Shown piece after piece: positions 1 to 13,330 of a stretch of 64,000 bases of DNA (positions within the stretch are counted from its first letter, which is position 1; every line of letters starts with the position of its first letter). The position numbers were made by a program, and so were the translations under genes. The stretch covers positions 59,537,585 through 59,601,584 of the forward strand of contig NC_060251.1 in the NCBI RefSeq assembly GCF_921293095.1. Direction: 5' to 3'. The DNA is from Ischnura elegans. Taxonomy: Eukaryota; Arthropoda; Insecta; Odonata; Coenagrionidae. The notes beneath the pieces were generated by a model that ran no database searches, was not told where the DNA came from, and worked only from the letters and a program-made list of their open reading frames with translations.

Positions 1-540
1 GTGCATATTCACGATACACATAACACCCCGTAAGACGCCTTGATAGACGTGTGGCGACGGCACCAGCTGTTAACTTCTGCAGTGACAGATACAGAGATGG
101 GCTAAGGAGGGCTATCGCAACTAATTTCAGACTAATGAGAGAAATTTCCAGGTTCCATGATTATATTCCTTTGCAAGTGCTAGAATAAATTTTCCGTTTC
201 TTTCATAATTCAAACAAGTTATAATTCCTATGAAAAAGGAAGAGATTATAAAACAATTCCGATGATGTAGTGATTGGAAAATTACTCCCCCCTCTCCTCC
301 GGGATATCCAATTTACACTAGATAAATGGTAATTTTTTCTCAGTTGTAGCCAGCAACTCTCCTTTGGACTTTTAATAATAAGGAAAAAAACGTAATTCAT
401 TATAGAAACTTACCATGAGGTCAAATTACTAAAAATGTACATATAAGTTTGTTTAAAAAACTTAATTCATTGGAAAAATAGTAATGATACAACCTTAAAG
501 TGTTGCTACAAGCCTCGATATTCTCAGAAATTTCCCAACC
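1..540. other. Intergenic, no supported feature
   Basis: AT-rich sequence with only short chance ORFs and no recognisable protein, RNA or repeat signature. Confidence 0.6.
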
Positions 541-626
541 TCCGAGATCCCCATTACTGCTGGAAGATTTCCCCAAAGACCCTCCACCTAGCCCCTCCCC
601 ATCGTCCCTATCCTGGATCCGCCACT
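541..626 (-). repeat. hAT-like transposon terminus
   Basis: Read on the minus strand from 626, the sequence starts CAGTGGCGGATCCAGG and continues into a G-rich tract. This is the usual look of the end of a non-autonomous hAT element (CAGNGGCGGATCCAGG type). No partner terminus or 8-bp target duplication was found, so it is probably a truncated copy. The inner boundary is approximate. Confidence 0.45.
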
Positions 627-2990
627 GAACCTATCCGGCAATATTTAAAATAAAATTGGTGCATTGCATGTAGCGGGAGATTGGCAATCTACCATATGAA
701 GAGCATTTATTCGAGTCAGTTAATTTTCAAGGGAAAAACACATCCCTTACCTAATCGATGATATACTAACCCAATGCAACTCGCAACTTGATTAAAGTTA
801 ACAAGGGGTTAAGTTTAATAGCAATTACTTTCCAGTGGGATTAAATTGAACCTGTAGCATTTAGGTATTGTTTTGGGGGAAGTTTGTAATTCGTACAGAG
901 GTTTGAATTTATCTTTGAACTGACGAGAAGAGAGAACACATGAGATTGTTGCGTGACGCAGAACCTGGAGGTCATCAAACCTAAAAATTGCCTGGCACGA
1001 ATTATAAAAAAAATGTATGCATTATTAGGTGGTTCTCTCGCTGGTACAAGCTTTGAGGCTTTAGTGATTGCGATGTTCCTCACGTCATATGGTACGGATT
1101 CAATAGCAATATGTAATACACAAAATCTTTGTCATCACGATGAGCATTTATGGATTACAAGGCTAAAATCACGAAAACTATTATGAAATCACAATAATTA
1201 CTTCGACTCCACGATATAATTCTTAAGAAAGTTACAAAAGAAATTTCTTGTCAAAAACACTTTCAAAAAAAAATTGAATCCATGAATGAATAATTTTTTA
1301 TTTAAATAACAATAATAATTAAAAAATATATTATTTTTTATTTTAATATAGAAATTGTTTAATAATTATTATTCACTAATCTTAAATAAAAAAATTTAAA
1401 ATTTATAGAAATTTATTTAATATTTACTTAAGAAAAACGCTTCCGCTCGTATTTTCATACGTAAGCCCACTGCTATGACAGAGCATTAGAATGATAAGAT
1501 CAAATCAAAAGCATTAAAATTACGACTATAAGAAATTATAATTAGGTAATAGCTCAACTTTTCGCTCACTAAGCCACATTCTAAGACAATGACGCAATTT
1601 TAGATTTAATTTCATGACTATCTTCAACTGAGCCACAAATAATAGATAAGGTGCCCTTTAAACACTAGAGAAAAAAGAAGTAGCAGCCAAGAAATGAAAA
1701 ATGGAGAGAACATTTAAGGCAGAGAGGGTAAGGGATCGAAGAAGGGAACAAAATAACTAGAATCCTTCCAAAAGAATGATCACCAATATAAAACGAAAAA
1801 AACAATGGGGAAAACTATTTCAACCTTTCCCCACCAATGATTCCAATAATACCTTATCGGGATTGCCACCAAAGAAATACCAGTATCCGGGCTTCATGGA
1901 CATATTACTTTGGTGGAGAATTGCCCGTGTAGAATTCAATCTCACTGGGTGAACAAAAGAAAATAATTTCTCGCACAAAGAAAGAAATGTGAAAAATTAG
2001 ACCCAGATAATCAATACAATATAGCTAAAACGGAAGGAACCCTGGTAGAACGGTTTTTTTCGAATGTCGAGGAGAGGGGATCAATGTTAGAATTGGCGAG
2101 AAACGATTATCTGGCACCGCCGAACAAAATGAAATACAACGCCTTTTTTCGTCCAGTAAAACTTTGATATAGCAGCAAGGCAGTCAAATAACAAGATCAC
2201 AAGAGATAAGTTAAATGAACTAAGTGAGATGTAATGGTAATGACCCATTACATAGTATCTGTGTACTTGCAACTCTGAAATAAAAATTTATTGAGCATAC
2301 CGTGGCTGGCGAGCTTATCATCAGTTTGGTCTCGAATCATGATGCATAAGCTAATAATTACAAAAAATGGTAACTATTTGTGTAAAAGAGTTGTTATTGA
2401 AGATATGAGCACGAGTTTCAGCATCATGAAATGACGTTTCTAATGGAGGTCATATGAACTTCATAAATAGGATAAATGAATTTACTCCAGAATGGCATTC
2501 AAATAACCGGGGAAAATCGATCTACAAAAGGTAATATATTTGTTACTTCTCCATCATTAATCATGAAAAATTCAGAGAAAATTTATTCGATTCGATTAAA
2601 AATTAAGTTCATTCGGCATAGCTAACATTAACAATTATTCATCATTCGTAAAATATTAACTTAATACAGCACAGATATAAATTTGGGTAACGGTTGTATT
2701 CAGTTTTGAACACACATAACAATGATGTGGCGAACCATATTTTTTTATTTAGATCCAAGTAGTTTCCGTCTTGCCGATATCTTATAATAGCGAATTTCAT
2801 CTACCATTTCAGGTAACCGTTGATGCTACAAGGACTGATTGTGGTCTCACAAAAGACGCACTTTATGGTCAAATTTGCTATTTCATTCATACACCTGTAA
2901 CCTATTTAGATATCGATCCTATTAGAAAACAAATAACGCCAAATCTAATTGTAACTCACGACCGCAGTTTCCTATCACGATTTCTTTTCA
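627..2990. other. Intergenic, AT-rich
   Basis: No coding signal is supported; the ORFs are short and show no family motif. Positions 1257-1435 are almost pure A/T with runs of TTATTT and AATAAT, a low-complexity block. Confidence 0.55.
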
Positions 2991-3480
2991 TTCACACAAT
3001 CCCGCTCGACAGAAAGATCCGACCGTTTTTTTTTTCACGCACCGAGTCACGCCTCACCCTATGTCCGCACCAACCAACACGCGAGGATGAGTGCGGAATT
3101 GGAAAAAGGGAAATGCAATCCAATGATGAAACGTGAGGAGACGGTAGCACGTTATATAAGGGCACTTTCGGTGTTAACCTCACGCGGCTTTGAGCGCGCG
3201 GCGGTGCTTTACGCAGGCGTCCGAGAAAAAAAGAGAGCCGAGAAGGCTGCGAGCGTAGCGTGGTGGAAGCAGACGTGGAGAGCGGGACGGAGGGACTTAA
3301 TAGCGGATAATCGGTTGGGGAGGTTAGGGAGATGGAGACACGATCGCATATCCAGCGGTGGCGGCGGATTAAAATGATACGTCGGGGCAGGACACGAGGC
3401 GGGGAGGGGAAGAGACTGACAGGGGCTACCAACTATACCGGATTCGCCAGAGGACACCCGGAAACGTCGAACGATTTTTC
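2991..3480 (+). promoter_or_regulatory. GC-rich island with TATA box
   Basis: This is a sharp rise in G+C and CpG compared with the flanks. It contains TATATAAG at 3153-3160, followed about 25-30 bp later by GC-rich sequence that could hold a start site (CCTCACGC near 3178). Long overlapping ORFs exist on both strands here, as expected of GC-rich DNA with few stops, and none shows a recognisable protein. It could be a promoter with an unidentified first exon, or a decayed GC-rich mobile element. Confidence 0.3.
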
Positions 3481-3784
3481 ACGATGCTGATTGAGTTACG
3501 AGACTTGGACATCCCCTCATAGCACACCTAATGCATAATGGTCTCGAGGCAAACAACGCCTTCGTTTTGTTATAATTGAAGAATATACTCGTACCTACGG
3601 TACATAAATTCATTCTGTTCGTGGTAACTGGGTTTAATTGACCGTGCTGATGCTATAGCAGGGTCATAGCCTGTATTATCGGCCAGGAGGGGTAGACAGG
3701 TCGGGCAACAAGTATGTGTTACTGGGGAGGTGGAGTATAATGAATACTGTTGTAAAATGCTTGCAGTTCAGGTTGTCCAGGTCG
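3481..3784. other. Intergenic, nothing recognised
   Basis: No coding, RNA or repeat signature seen. Confidence 0.5.
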
Positions 3785-3827
3785 GGCGGCGTCCGCCCCC
3801 CCCCCCCTTGCTACGACCCTGGATGCT
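3785..3827 (-). repeat. hAT-like terminus with poly-C tract
   Basis: A run of C followed by TTGCTACGACCCTGG. On the minus strand this reads CCAGGGTCGTAGCAAGG plus a G-run, the form seen at ends of many hAT-like elements (CAGGGGCGTAGCAAGGGG type). No second terminus was found. Confidence 0.4.
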
Positions 3828-4034
3828 AGTAACACAAGAATGTTTTAGAACACTCTAGAACCGTAATTGAGTGTAATCGCGGTATCCTCCATTGTCTCAT
3901 CATATTTATATGGCATCATCAGCGGGTTATATATTCTTTCGCTAATTCAGTTCTTCAATCAGAATGTTGGTTTGGATAGGTGAGAGCGGATTTCACCCCA
4001 GGCAAATCCACAGCCTAGTGAATTTTTACTCATT

Positions 4035-4140
4035 TAGGGAAGGAGGCAGCTACTTTTTCTGGGCTGCCGTGCTGAAGGCTTCACCCGGTATTTGAACCAA
4101 GGTGATGCCTTCAGCACGCTACCACCTTATAGGCTTCCAA
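4035..4140 (-). repeat. tRNA-derived SINE head with hairpin
   Basis: On the minus strand there is an A-box-like TGGTAGCGTG followed by a B-box-like GGTTCAAATACC at tRNA spacing, without a plausible cloverleaf, so a SINE head fits better than a tRNA. The same stretch forms a hairpin: arms 4069-4085 and 4101-4117 are 17 nt with one mismatch around a 15-nt loop. Confidence 0.45.
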
Positions 4141-6111
4141 CCTCCACAAATTCATTGTATAAGAAATTATCACGTAAAACCATAGACCAAAAGTATAGTC
4201 ACTGCTTGCTGTTCTGTCTTCCATGACTGTTGTGGTTTATCAGAATCACTTCAAAATTCAGCTGACAAGTTCAAACCTTCATAATCTCATAATAAAAAAA
4301 GAGATGATATGACACAATATGCTAATTATGATATTTTAAAAAAGGTACAAAAGTCAAATAACAATCATGTAAATCAAAATGGCAGAGTACAAAAACGAGT
4401 ACTCCTAAATAATTATTTCAGCTCCACTTTACCACAGAATGCGACGATCGTCAGGCAACCGCCAAAATCATGATTATTTTTCCGGTACATGGACTGTGAT
4501 GAAATGACGGGTCTTGGACTCGATTTGAAGGAATAGCGGTAATAATATGGATTTTTATACTTTTTCAATGTCATGGACCGTCGCATTTAACGTTTTTTTT
4601 AATGTGTGCGTACACTCTACGAAATCTGCCTAGGATAGATGCAAAAGCCGAGAACTTTATTAGCAATGGTAATGTATTGTTAGGGTGAATAATTTAAATA
4701 AATGAATAAATTTAGGGTTCAAATATGATGTATTATAGTCAGAATTTCGTTAGAATTGTAAATACCAATTTTAAATGAGTCAAAGTACTCTGAATATGAT
4801 CATCGAAATTTGTATCAGTTTATTCCTCAACATTCCCAAGTTGAGACTAAATAAGATTAGCCAGTAAAATGCCACTAGTAAAATAAGAATGACACAAATA
4901 TTGCGGAATATGCGAGGGCCCTCTATTAAATCCATGCAAAAAATCTTTAACGGAACACATTCGTCAGGTTAAAAAAATTAAAGCCTAGGGCATGAAATAT
5001 GCCCAAAATAGTCAAGGCAATCTTAGGTCTCCATACCCAGTATTGTCCGGGAGGAGTTGGAAGATTGACTCCCTTTGATAAAAATGAAACACGAGGTGGA
5101 AGCCGCTATTATCATCACTCAGACAATGACTGCTAGCGTCTTCTGCAAGAATAGCAATATGCACATAGGTCAAATCGATAGCCAAAAATAAACGTCTTCT
5201 GACCGGGCGGCGTTCGTGCACCATAAATGAGAATAAATCAGGATTTTACCCAATAATTCGGCAACAAGGCAAATAAAATCGGCTTACACATAAATTAATT
5301 GCAAAATTGACTAGTTTATGGTTAAATTGCACACAAAAACTTCACGGATTTCAAGGAATTTATAAAAGTTTAAACATATGAATTATGCTGTTGTTATAAT
5401 TATCAGAGAAAAATCCACCGTTAAATATATACTAGCATGAACGTTAATTTGCAAATTGTAGTCTTCAAACGAACATGCTTTAATTCTATTCTCCCCTAAT
5501 TTTTTCTTCTTCAGCTAGGCAAACAGCCTATCTCCATTTACTACAACCGTAAACCCGGTTCTTTTTCTCCCCCTGCTTCGTTCACTAACCAGCCTATTTA
5601 ATGCTGGAGGCTTTACTTTGTGGGAACACAAAATAGGAAATAACAATCACTCCATGCAGTTCCGGCTTGCAATGATTCAACAAATGTCAAAACTTGAAAA
5701 TGACATAATACTATCGAAAATGGTCGTGATAAAAATATTAGAGTGGAATGTATGAAGTAAACTTTCATTTCCTAACCATCCTTCCCTCGATTAGTCTTCA
5801 GCACTACTCACTGCACGACCCATCCACACCGTCTTACTCCTTATTATGTACTTCATATAGTCTCTTCTCGCCGATAACATCAAGCATTCCTCCTTTTCCT
5901 GTGTGTCAACTTCACTCTCTCAATCCTCCTCAATACGAATTTTGAAATATTTTTGCACGTTTTCTTCCACTTCCTTCAATTTCCAAACTATTAAAGTTTA
6001 TACTTGAAATCCTACTCTTAGCTTATCTTTTATCTCTTAAGCATTGGTAATCACTTCTTTCCTATAATCCTTTATCAAAGTGCGCGAAAATTCCACAGAA
6101 AAATAATAAGT
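4141..6111. other. Intergenic, nothing recognised
   Basis: AT-rich. Open frames are all below about 70 codons with no motif. No RNA gene or terminal repeat was identified. Confidence 0.5.
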
Positions 6112-6183
6112 CGCCTAGACGGGGATTTGAACCCGGATTTCCCGTCGAGTTCTTTAGCCAGTTAAGCAACCGAGGCATTTTTC
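6112..6183 (-). repeat. tRNA-like SINE head
   Basis: On the minus strand the stretch starts GCCTCGG, which can pair with TCTAGGC at the far end as an acceptor stem. It has an A-box-like TTGCTTAACTGG and the B-box GGGTTCAAATCCC. The T-stem has a mismatch and the D and anticodon arms pair poorly, so I read it as a tRNA-derived SINE. A decayed tRNA gene is the alternative. Confidence 0.45.
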
Positions 6184-8100
6184 CCCACTGTGGTAATTTG
6201 TGGACCACACCGGACAAGATGGTTTATCAAAGGTTTTCTATCAATATATTTTTTGTCATGGTTTCCTTCAACGTTCAGGCATCTATCCACAAGGCCAATG
6301 TTAAGAACTCAAAGGAAAGGCTTCCTCTGCAACCTGCTTAGTCTTTTGGCCTTCTCCGGTGAAAATACATCTTCCTTTGAAGTTGAAGCTTTGCAAAACA
6401 AACCGAATTTAGTTTTTTTAGAGCTGAACTTCCCTGTATTTTACTTTGTTTCCGTCATTCAACAACACCATTCCTTCGTAAAATGAAAATAATAATTTAA
6501 TTCCTGTATACGCAGCTTTAATTCGTGATGGCTCTCTTACCGGTACACATGTTCCGCATTCTAACGCATAATTGCTCGCTTATATCGTACAAATTAACAA
6601 ATGCTGATAACGTACTCGTTTGTATAATTTAAATGTAAAATTTAAGGGATTCTAGTGCGAATGTCTGGAAACTAAACAGAAATAGAGCTTCCACCATTTC
6701 TATTCAGACATTATTACCATTTCGAAAACCTTCCTTATTAAAAATACTTATTTATACCACGTAAAACAGCCCTTATGGTTTTTACTACGCTTACTTATTA
6801 TGTGACCGGACGCCAGTTTCGATGCCTTGATGCTGACTACAGATTCATTCAAAATTTACAGCTCAAAGGAGAATCCGAAAGACCTCTATCCCCAATTCCG
6901 GTGGAGGTTACGATCATTCTATTCAGTGCTTTCGATGTATCTCCTGGACTACCAACGAATTTCCTTCCTTTTTGTACCGGATAACTTCTGAAATCAATCC
7001 TCAGGAGTCGGAAACCCTATATGAAGGGACGAGGGTGGAGGCACGCTTGGATGATGAGTGGGTTGAAGGAACTGATTGGACGATCGGATTGGGGTAGAGG
7101 GGAGCAAGGTTGAGATTAAGGCTGATTCCTTGACGCAGAAGTAAATTTCTTCGCACAAGGGGATGGAGTAAAATTTCATCATTCAATATCGGCTCTTCTG
7201 CGTTAGCACAAAAATTATTTATTCTCCCCTTTTACGATGCGAACTATTTTCCCTTGAAACTCAGGTTGAGGGTATAAAATTTACTTTGATAGCACCGCAA
7301 CTTCATTGACAATTGAAAAATAATTACTCAAGGCTGTAGGAATAGTATCCTCAAATTCAATAGTGGCTAAGGTTATGGTATACAGAGCTTACAGTAAATT
7401 ATCTCCCAGACCAAGGGACTTATTAAATGATTTTGGCGTATTGACTTTTTAATCTGTTTCAAAAAGATTTTCCGTTGTCTTCTGATCAATTCTAATTCAT
7501 TGGCCACTTAAAACATTGATGGTATTTTAAATTTTCTCAACCAAACACAAATAATAAATATATAAAATACAGAGTCAGAAAATGGTCGAGCCAAATATTT
7601 TTCCTTTTACTACGAGATGAAAACGGTAATTCGATATAGCTTTAAACCAGGATCGTCCGGTAAGCCATAGAAATGGAAAAATAATGATTTTTTCAAAGAA
7701 ATAATATTATTTCAATCTTAAAAACGTGAACAATGACATAAATAACTAGATTTTCATTATAATTCAGTTAAAATATTATTAAGACAGTCTATTAAATGTC
7801 GTTATCAGCGTGAACTCTCGCATGGCTTCCCAACAAGAGACAGGACAGAAATCACAAGAGTAATTAATTGCTAACATTCCCACTGCTGATTCAGAAACGA
7901 TGGTAATCAATCTGGCGAGGTGGCAAGCCCGATTTAACTTCATCAAATTCACCAACTTCACCATATACGAGCAAAGTCGTTTAAAAAATTACATCTAGAA
8001 AAACATACAAAGCCCGCAAATTATCAATGCACAACTATTTTTTTTCTAATAGAAAAAATAAATCTCAAATGCCGTTATACGTTATACGTTACCGTTTACT
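6184..8100. other. Intergenic, nothing recognised
   Basis: Short ORFs only. A small GC-richer patch lies around 6990-7180. A short tandem of GTTATAC occurs near 8076-8095. Confidence 0.5.
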
Positions 8101-8379
8101 CAGATATTCATATCGACATTAATAATATTCCAAAACGATTTAATTTTGCATGTGAAGATGCTGTTATGCGGTGAAACCGGTAAAAAATAAAAATATTGTT
8201 GAATAGTAAAAATATCAACATTAATATCAACTTCCACGAATTGACGCCGATTTTGGTCGAATATATACTTAGATATACAAAGAACCGCAAAAATCTACAA
8301 AAGAATTCATATGACGACGAGAAAACCAGACGTCTCCAAAGAAAACATTCACAAAAGACGGGTGCGATGCAAAATGGAA

Positions 8380-8988
8380 GTCTGTCGCACTCTCCCAGGC
8401 CCGGAGCCACCCAATTCCACGCAAGGAAGAGAAACTGAGGTATGAGGCGAGACGACACCCGACCAATTCCTCCACCAGCGGAGCGGGTTAGACGCGGCGG
8501 GAGGGGAAACGCGCGGTTCGCCCCAGCCCCTAAAGAGCAATCTTCCCCCACCCCCGCCGCTCACCTCATTCAGCGAGGGGAATGGTAACACCCCGCACCG
8601 GGATACAGGTTCGAATCGCCGTCAGACGCAGGTCGTGCCTCGCGGAGGCAAGGTCGCTCCACTTGTCCGCCTCCAGCTGAAACCGCCCGCATCCCCCACA
8701 CGCCATGGACGTCGGCTGACAGCGCATCTCAACTGCTTGTCATCGCATCCTCCTCCGAGAGGTGTCGCTGTCTCTGCCGGTCGGCTAACCTCCCTCGCCT
8801 GTGACTCACGCATCACACGCGTGCCTGCTTGTGTTAGTGTCCCCCGAGTGAGTGCAGTGGAGTCATCCGGAAGGTGTCCGCCCTGTCACATCTTGGACAT
8901 GATCCCTGTACGATGGAAAAGTGGAGCAAGCGGCGAACACGCTCCGCGGGTCTTCCGGCCGTGGTCTACGTCGCCAGTTTAATAGGCA
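8380..8988. other. GC-rich, CpG-rich island, function unknown
   Basis: G+C is clearly above the flanks, and overlapping ORFs on both strands reflect the composition. A near-perfect polymerase III B-box (GGTTCGAATCGCC) occurs at about 8608-8620, but the surrounding bases do not fold as a tRNA. No protein domain was recognised in any frame. It directly precedes a degenerate tandem repeat array. Confidence 0.3.
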
Positions 8989-9765
8989 GTGTCAAGTTGT
9001 GGACAACACGCGATGTCATATCCTCCTATGCCACTATCAGAATCTTTTACCCGCACTGTTGAAGTCTCCTAGATTGTGTAAAACAATAGGAATCGAGAGT
9101 GATAACAGGAGAAAACGATTTCATTTTTTCTCCTTTGAGTCCTCATGCCCTTCAACCCATTGCCAACCTACGCAATGGTGTAAAGCAACTGGAATCGTGA
9201 GATTATAGGACCATACTAGTTTAATACTTCCTCTGCCACTCTGACGGCCTTTCGCCGCACCATTCATTATCAAGGTCTATGAAACAACGCAAAATATCCT
9301 TAATTTGTGAGCCAACTAGAGAAAACGCCTTAATATATTCTCTTTCGAGTATCCCGGCTGCTTGTCATTGGCCATCTGCATGAAAGTGTAAAGCAAATTG
9401 GAATCGTGAGATTATAAGACCACACAATTTCATTTTTCCCCAGCCACAAGGAGGGTCTATTGGCCAAAGGGCACATTCACAAAATCTATCCACTTGAAAA
9501 GTTTAGAAATTTTGGACTCGCGAGACAAAAGAAGAAAATTATTTACTTTCCTTTCAAGATACACTGAGTCTTCCATCCATGGTGTCCATTCCATTGACAG
9601 ATTCGGATTCACTAATTAGCAAGACGACGTGATATAATTTCCTCGCCTCCTAAGACATTTTCCGGCCGCAACCTTCTTCGCGAATGACTGCATTACAGTG
9701 TAACATAGTGAAATTGCGAGACCATACAGCAGGTGGTTAAAAGATGCTGTAGCGGGGCTCCTGGG
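8989..9765 (+). repeat. Degenerate ~103-bp tandem repeat array
   Basis: A recurring unit begins with GTGTAAAGCAA or a variant, followed by TGGAATCGTGAGATTATA-like sequence and a CCATAC/TTTCATTTTT segment. Starts occur at about 9076, 9178, 9277, 9386, 9492, 9595 and 9698, and possibly 8989, so the period is about 100-109 bp. Copies 9178 and 9386 are the most alike, suggesting a two-unit (about 208-bp) higher-order period. Copies at 9277, 9492 and 9595 are strongly diverged. Confidence 0.5.
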
Positions 9766-11949
9766 CATGGGTTCGGCCGATATATGTTAACGAAAAAGCT
9801 ATACGAAAGCGGGGCATAACTATAGGAGCAAAACGCGCCCTAAGTAATTCTTTTACCCGAAGTTTAATCAAGTTTTCTATCGTTCTCAAGCCAAAGAATG
9901 ACTTTTGTGTGCTGAGTAATCCAGTAAGACTTCCTGCTGTGACGCCGGCGCGAGTTAGAAGTTTGATGATGGGTAATTGACATTTTGTGCCGAGGAAAAT
10001 TAAATTTCACCTCTTCGCTCAAGGACAGAGAACGGTTGCGTTTCGTTAATTATGCGCACTTGTTCTAGCACAGGCAAGTGGGAGGCATACTGAAGTTCTA
10101 TTTAAGACACTATAATTTGACAAAAGCGACAATCAATTCCTTCATTTGATAGCACCTTCTGAGATCCCAATTTGTACATGAAGTGTTAATTCAATAGTCA
10201 GAGGTCGTTGGAGTTCTGAGTTTCGACCTTATATATTTAAGCTTACAACGTTAAATTTCCCAAGCAAATTTACATTTCACAGCGAGCAATGTAGCATACT
10301 CGCTCAAAAACACGATACTAGACACGAAAGGTTTGAATGGAATAGTGAAACAAGACTTTTTATCAACTTCATTAGGTAAGATGAGTTTCGCTATCCCCCT
10401 TCCGCTTTAACGGATAGCACATGTTGACAGGTCGACAAAATTTTCGAAGAACTGATCACTGAACGTACCAAAGCTATAAAAATTGATTTACGATATGATC
10501 TGAATTCGCGAGAAAACACACAAACAACACGGCTGTCTTTGGCCTTTTAAAGACATCTCGTGCGACCAAAAAAGAAGGTTGTCATCGGTTGAAATTGGAA
10601 TCAGGCCAAAGAGACGAGAGAAGAAGCGTATACACAGCCAGTGAAAATCGAAAACAGAGTGCTTCAGACCTAATCTATTTACGCTAGTCACGCGAGCCTA
10701 ATCCGAGAACTCGGATATTTTTATGGATTTCTGTTCTTACGATGAAAAGAACAGGTTCTCAATTATTTACGGACCAAGTATCCACTCAAAAACCATTAGC
10801 CATGACATAATGACTGGTTACAGTAACATTTGATGTCAAACAAGCACTAACGAAGGGAGAGACAGATCAATAAGAGCTACCAAATTATAGATTATATTAT
10901 AGAATATCTAAGAAAACCGTTTCATACTAATTATACCTCAATTGAAAGTATATAATCAAGACTAATTCCGCGTTCTTCTTGTTCCTACAAGTCCCCGGGG
11001 AGTTTTTTACCTGAGAATTCCTACAATCAATCAGGGGTGTTGAATATTGCCACTCCTGCCAACTCGATAAACGTAGTCACGCAGCAGTGAAGTGGATTGA
11101 ATACGAGATATTACCTTCGCGCACCGCCACAGTAAGGTTTTTTATTAACCTTTGCTTCTGACTCGCGGTCACAGGCAAAGGATCAGTGAGGAGACTGCTT
11201 GATTTGAAGACCTTTCGGGAAACTCTCAGAACTCCTTCGCACAACGCTTTGATTTTTTTCGTTCCCATCCATCAAGCGTGATGGGGACGGAAAACAAATA
11301 ACTCTCGCAGTGAAGTAAGTGACATTTACCGCGTCTGGATCGTGAAACCAATTCCCGTTCCTGCGCAACACCGGTAAAGCTTGGGTGGAATGAGATAATC
11401 AGAAGATACGGCTTCCTTCCTCTTACCTCACCCCCCATCTATGCCGTGCAGTAGTCGAAGAGCGAGCAGGAAATGCGTTAACGTCTTACTGGACTCAATT
11501 CGATCTCAAGCGGCCATCCCCCACCAGTATCACGTCGAACCAATCGCTTTGACCAAGAGGAATAGCACTCAGAAAAAAATAATTAGAGAGAAACAAGAAT
11601 GACACGAATGATTGTTTAAAAAAAAATTAGAGTGTTGGTTGAGATATAAGACAGTGAAAATCAAACCCCATTTTCTATTGATAATGGTTTTTAACATTCA
11701 AGCACATCAATTCAATTTCGTGTTCATTCAATATATTTTAAATAGATAAAATGTGGAAAATTCCATTCCCATAATTCCGTGCAGAGTGCTTCTAAAATGA
11801 GTACTATTCCGGACGATAGAAAACGTATATAAGAACATAGGATTTGAGAAAATTGAAGGAGAGAGTGAAAAATACCAGGAAACAAACGGAAAAGTTAAAA
11901 AAAACCTTCAGCCTTAGGAAGTTAGAGAACAGCATAAAGAGAAAGCAAG
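9766..11949. other. Intergenic, nothing recognised
   Basis: No convincing coding region. Overlapping minus-strand ORFs at 11077-11438 show no domain and are probably due to composition. Confidence 0.45.
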
Positions 11950-13330
11950 AGACAGGGGGCGGGGGAAAATAATCGATTAGCCTGTGCAGATATTTCGCGG
12001 AGAGGGAAAAGGAATCTTGGAGGTTGGTTAAATGTGGACCACGAAGGGTAACATCCCAAACAGCCGCGGGTCTTACGTTAAGGGTTGCGAAGAGATGGGA
12101 GGACTGGGAGGCAAAAAGAACACCACCTCAGCATAACGGAGACAACTCGATTTCCGGAGTGGACAAAAAGTTTCCGATCAGTAGAATGGTAGCCGGTTGG
12201 GGCCCTTGTACCTTCGCGAACAAGAAAGTAAGACGCAGGCGCGACCATTTTTCAAAGCCTAACTAAGGGTTATATAAGTCCGGGGGCGGGAACCCCCTAC
12301 TACGGGGAGGCAGCGTATTATAGATAGAACCAGTACCGCACAACCCGACCTCTTGGTCAAGACTGTATGTGCCGTATTTGTTCTCGGGTAGCCTCATGGA
12401 ACTTCAAGAATCATAAAAGAGGTAAAAATTGCGACACAGGGCCTAAATAAATAACCAAGTTATGAACTAAATTTATGGCTCTAGGAGTTTCCTACGTATC
12501 CCATCAAATCTAAACTGCCCGACAACTATTCTGTGGCGGTGGCTAAAAGTGGAAGCGGTATCACTAGTTGGTCGACAGTGCTAGAGCACACTTTCTGATT
12601 CATTCGGTGGACTTTATTCAGCCACATCATTTGAAGTAACTCTTCACCTTCCCAACTGTAATCGAAACTAAAACCACACAGTGGAAAATGTCGATTAGCA
12701 AGAACATGTAATTTATTTTTAGCATTTTGAAAATCCACAATCGGTGCATAAAATGAAAGGATAAGTAACCCACTGATTTTCAGCCCTTTACGAGGTTAAA
12801 ATAGAAGTGAAAATAAAAGGAATTACAACCATAATAATTAAGGAGTCGGATGAAAAAATGGTGCAATATTTTCGGCAAAAAATTATCAAGACTGCAGAAA
12901 ATTAATAAAAACGAGTGAATGGAATTGTGATAGATTCCAGTGGCACGAGGATAAACACTACCACACGCCAGCGGGCAGTGGAGGAAGCTAGAGCAGAAAA
13001 GGCATTGATGGGGAGTGATACGGATAGATTACAGGAGCGGATGAAGTAACAGGTGGACCAGCACAGACGACTGCGTGGACGGCGATTGGAAAGGAAACGC
13101 GCCGGAACTCCGAAGGTCGTGAGGGGAGAGACGGTGTTTATTGACAACGATCGGGAGGGGAGGCTACGGAGAGCTGTGCCTCGGAAGCGACCATCCAAAC
13201 GGGAGTCGGACAGGCGCGGGAAAGCATCCCCTAAGGATCTCGTCCTCCACGTTCCTCGTTCAAGCAAAAATGTCCGTCCAAGAAGAAAGGAAATTCGACA
13301 CACTGAAATTAAACGGAGTACAGATTAGCT
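11950..13330 (+). promoter_or_regulatory. GC-rich island with TATA box upstream of opsin
   Basis: G+C rises over this stretch. TATATAAG lies at 12271-12278 and is followed by a G/C-run (CCGGGGGCGGG), a strong core-promoter-like arrangement 1.3 kb upstream of the opsin start. It may drive a non-coding first exon of the opsin gene or another transcript. ORFs at 12902-13328 on both strands are Arg/Ser-rich compositional frames without a recognisable domain. Confidence 0.3.

Noticed and set aside
2771-3457. Overlapping ORFs of 80-146 codons on both strands
   Set aside because: They arise in a GC-rich, stop-poor island; there is no domain, and codon patterns look alike in all frames.
6112-6183. 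Functional tRNA gene
   Set aside because: Poor D and anticodon arms and a T-stem mismatch; a SINE head is the better explanation.
8600-8625. tRNA gene based on GGTTCGAATC
   Set aside because: The flanking bases do not form the T-stem or acceptor stem.
8108-9208. Several ORFs of 62-147 codons on both strands
   Set aside because: They are compositional frames in a CpG-rich island and in the tandem array; no motif was recognised.
9060-9765. CRISPR array
   Set aside because: The repeats are long, degenerate and contiguous, with no short identical repeats or unique spacers, and the DNA is eukaryotic.
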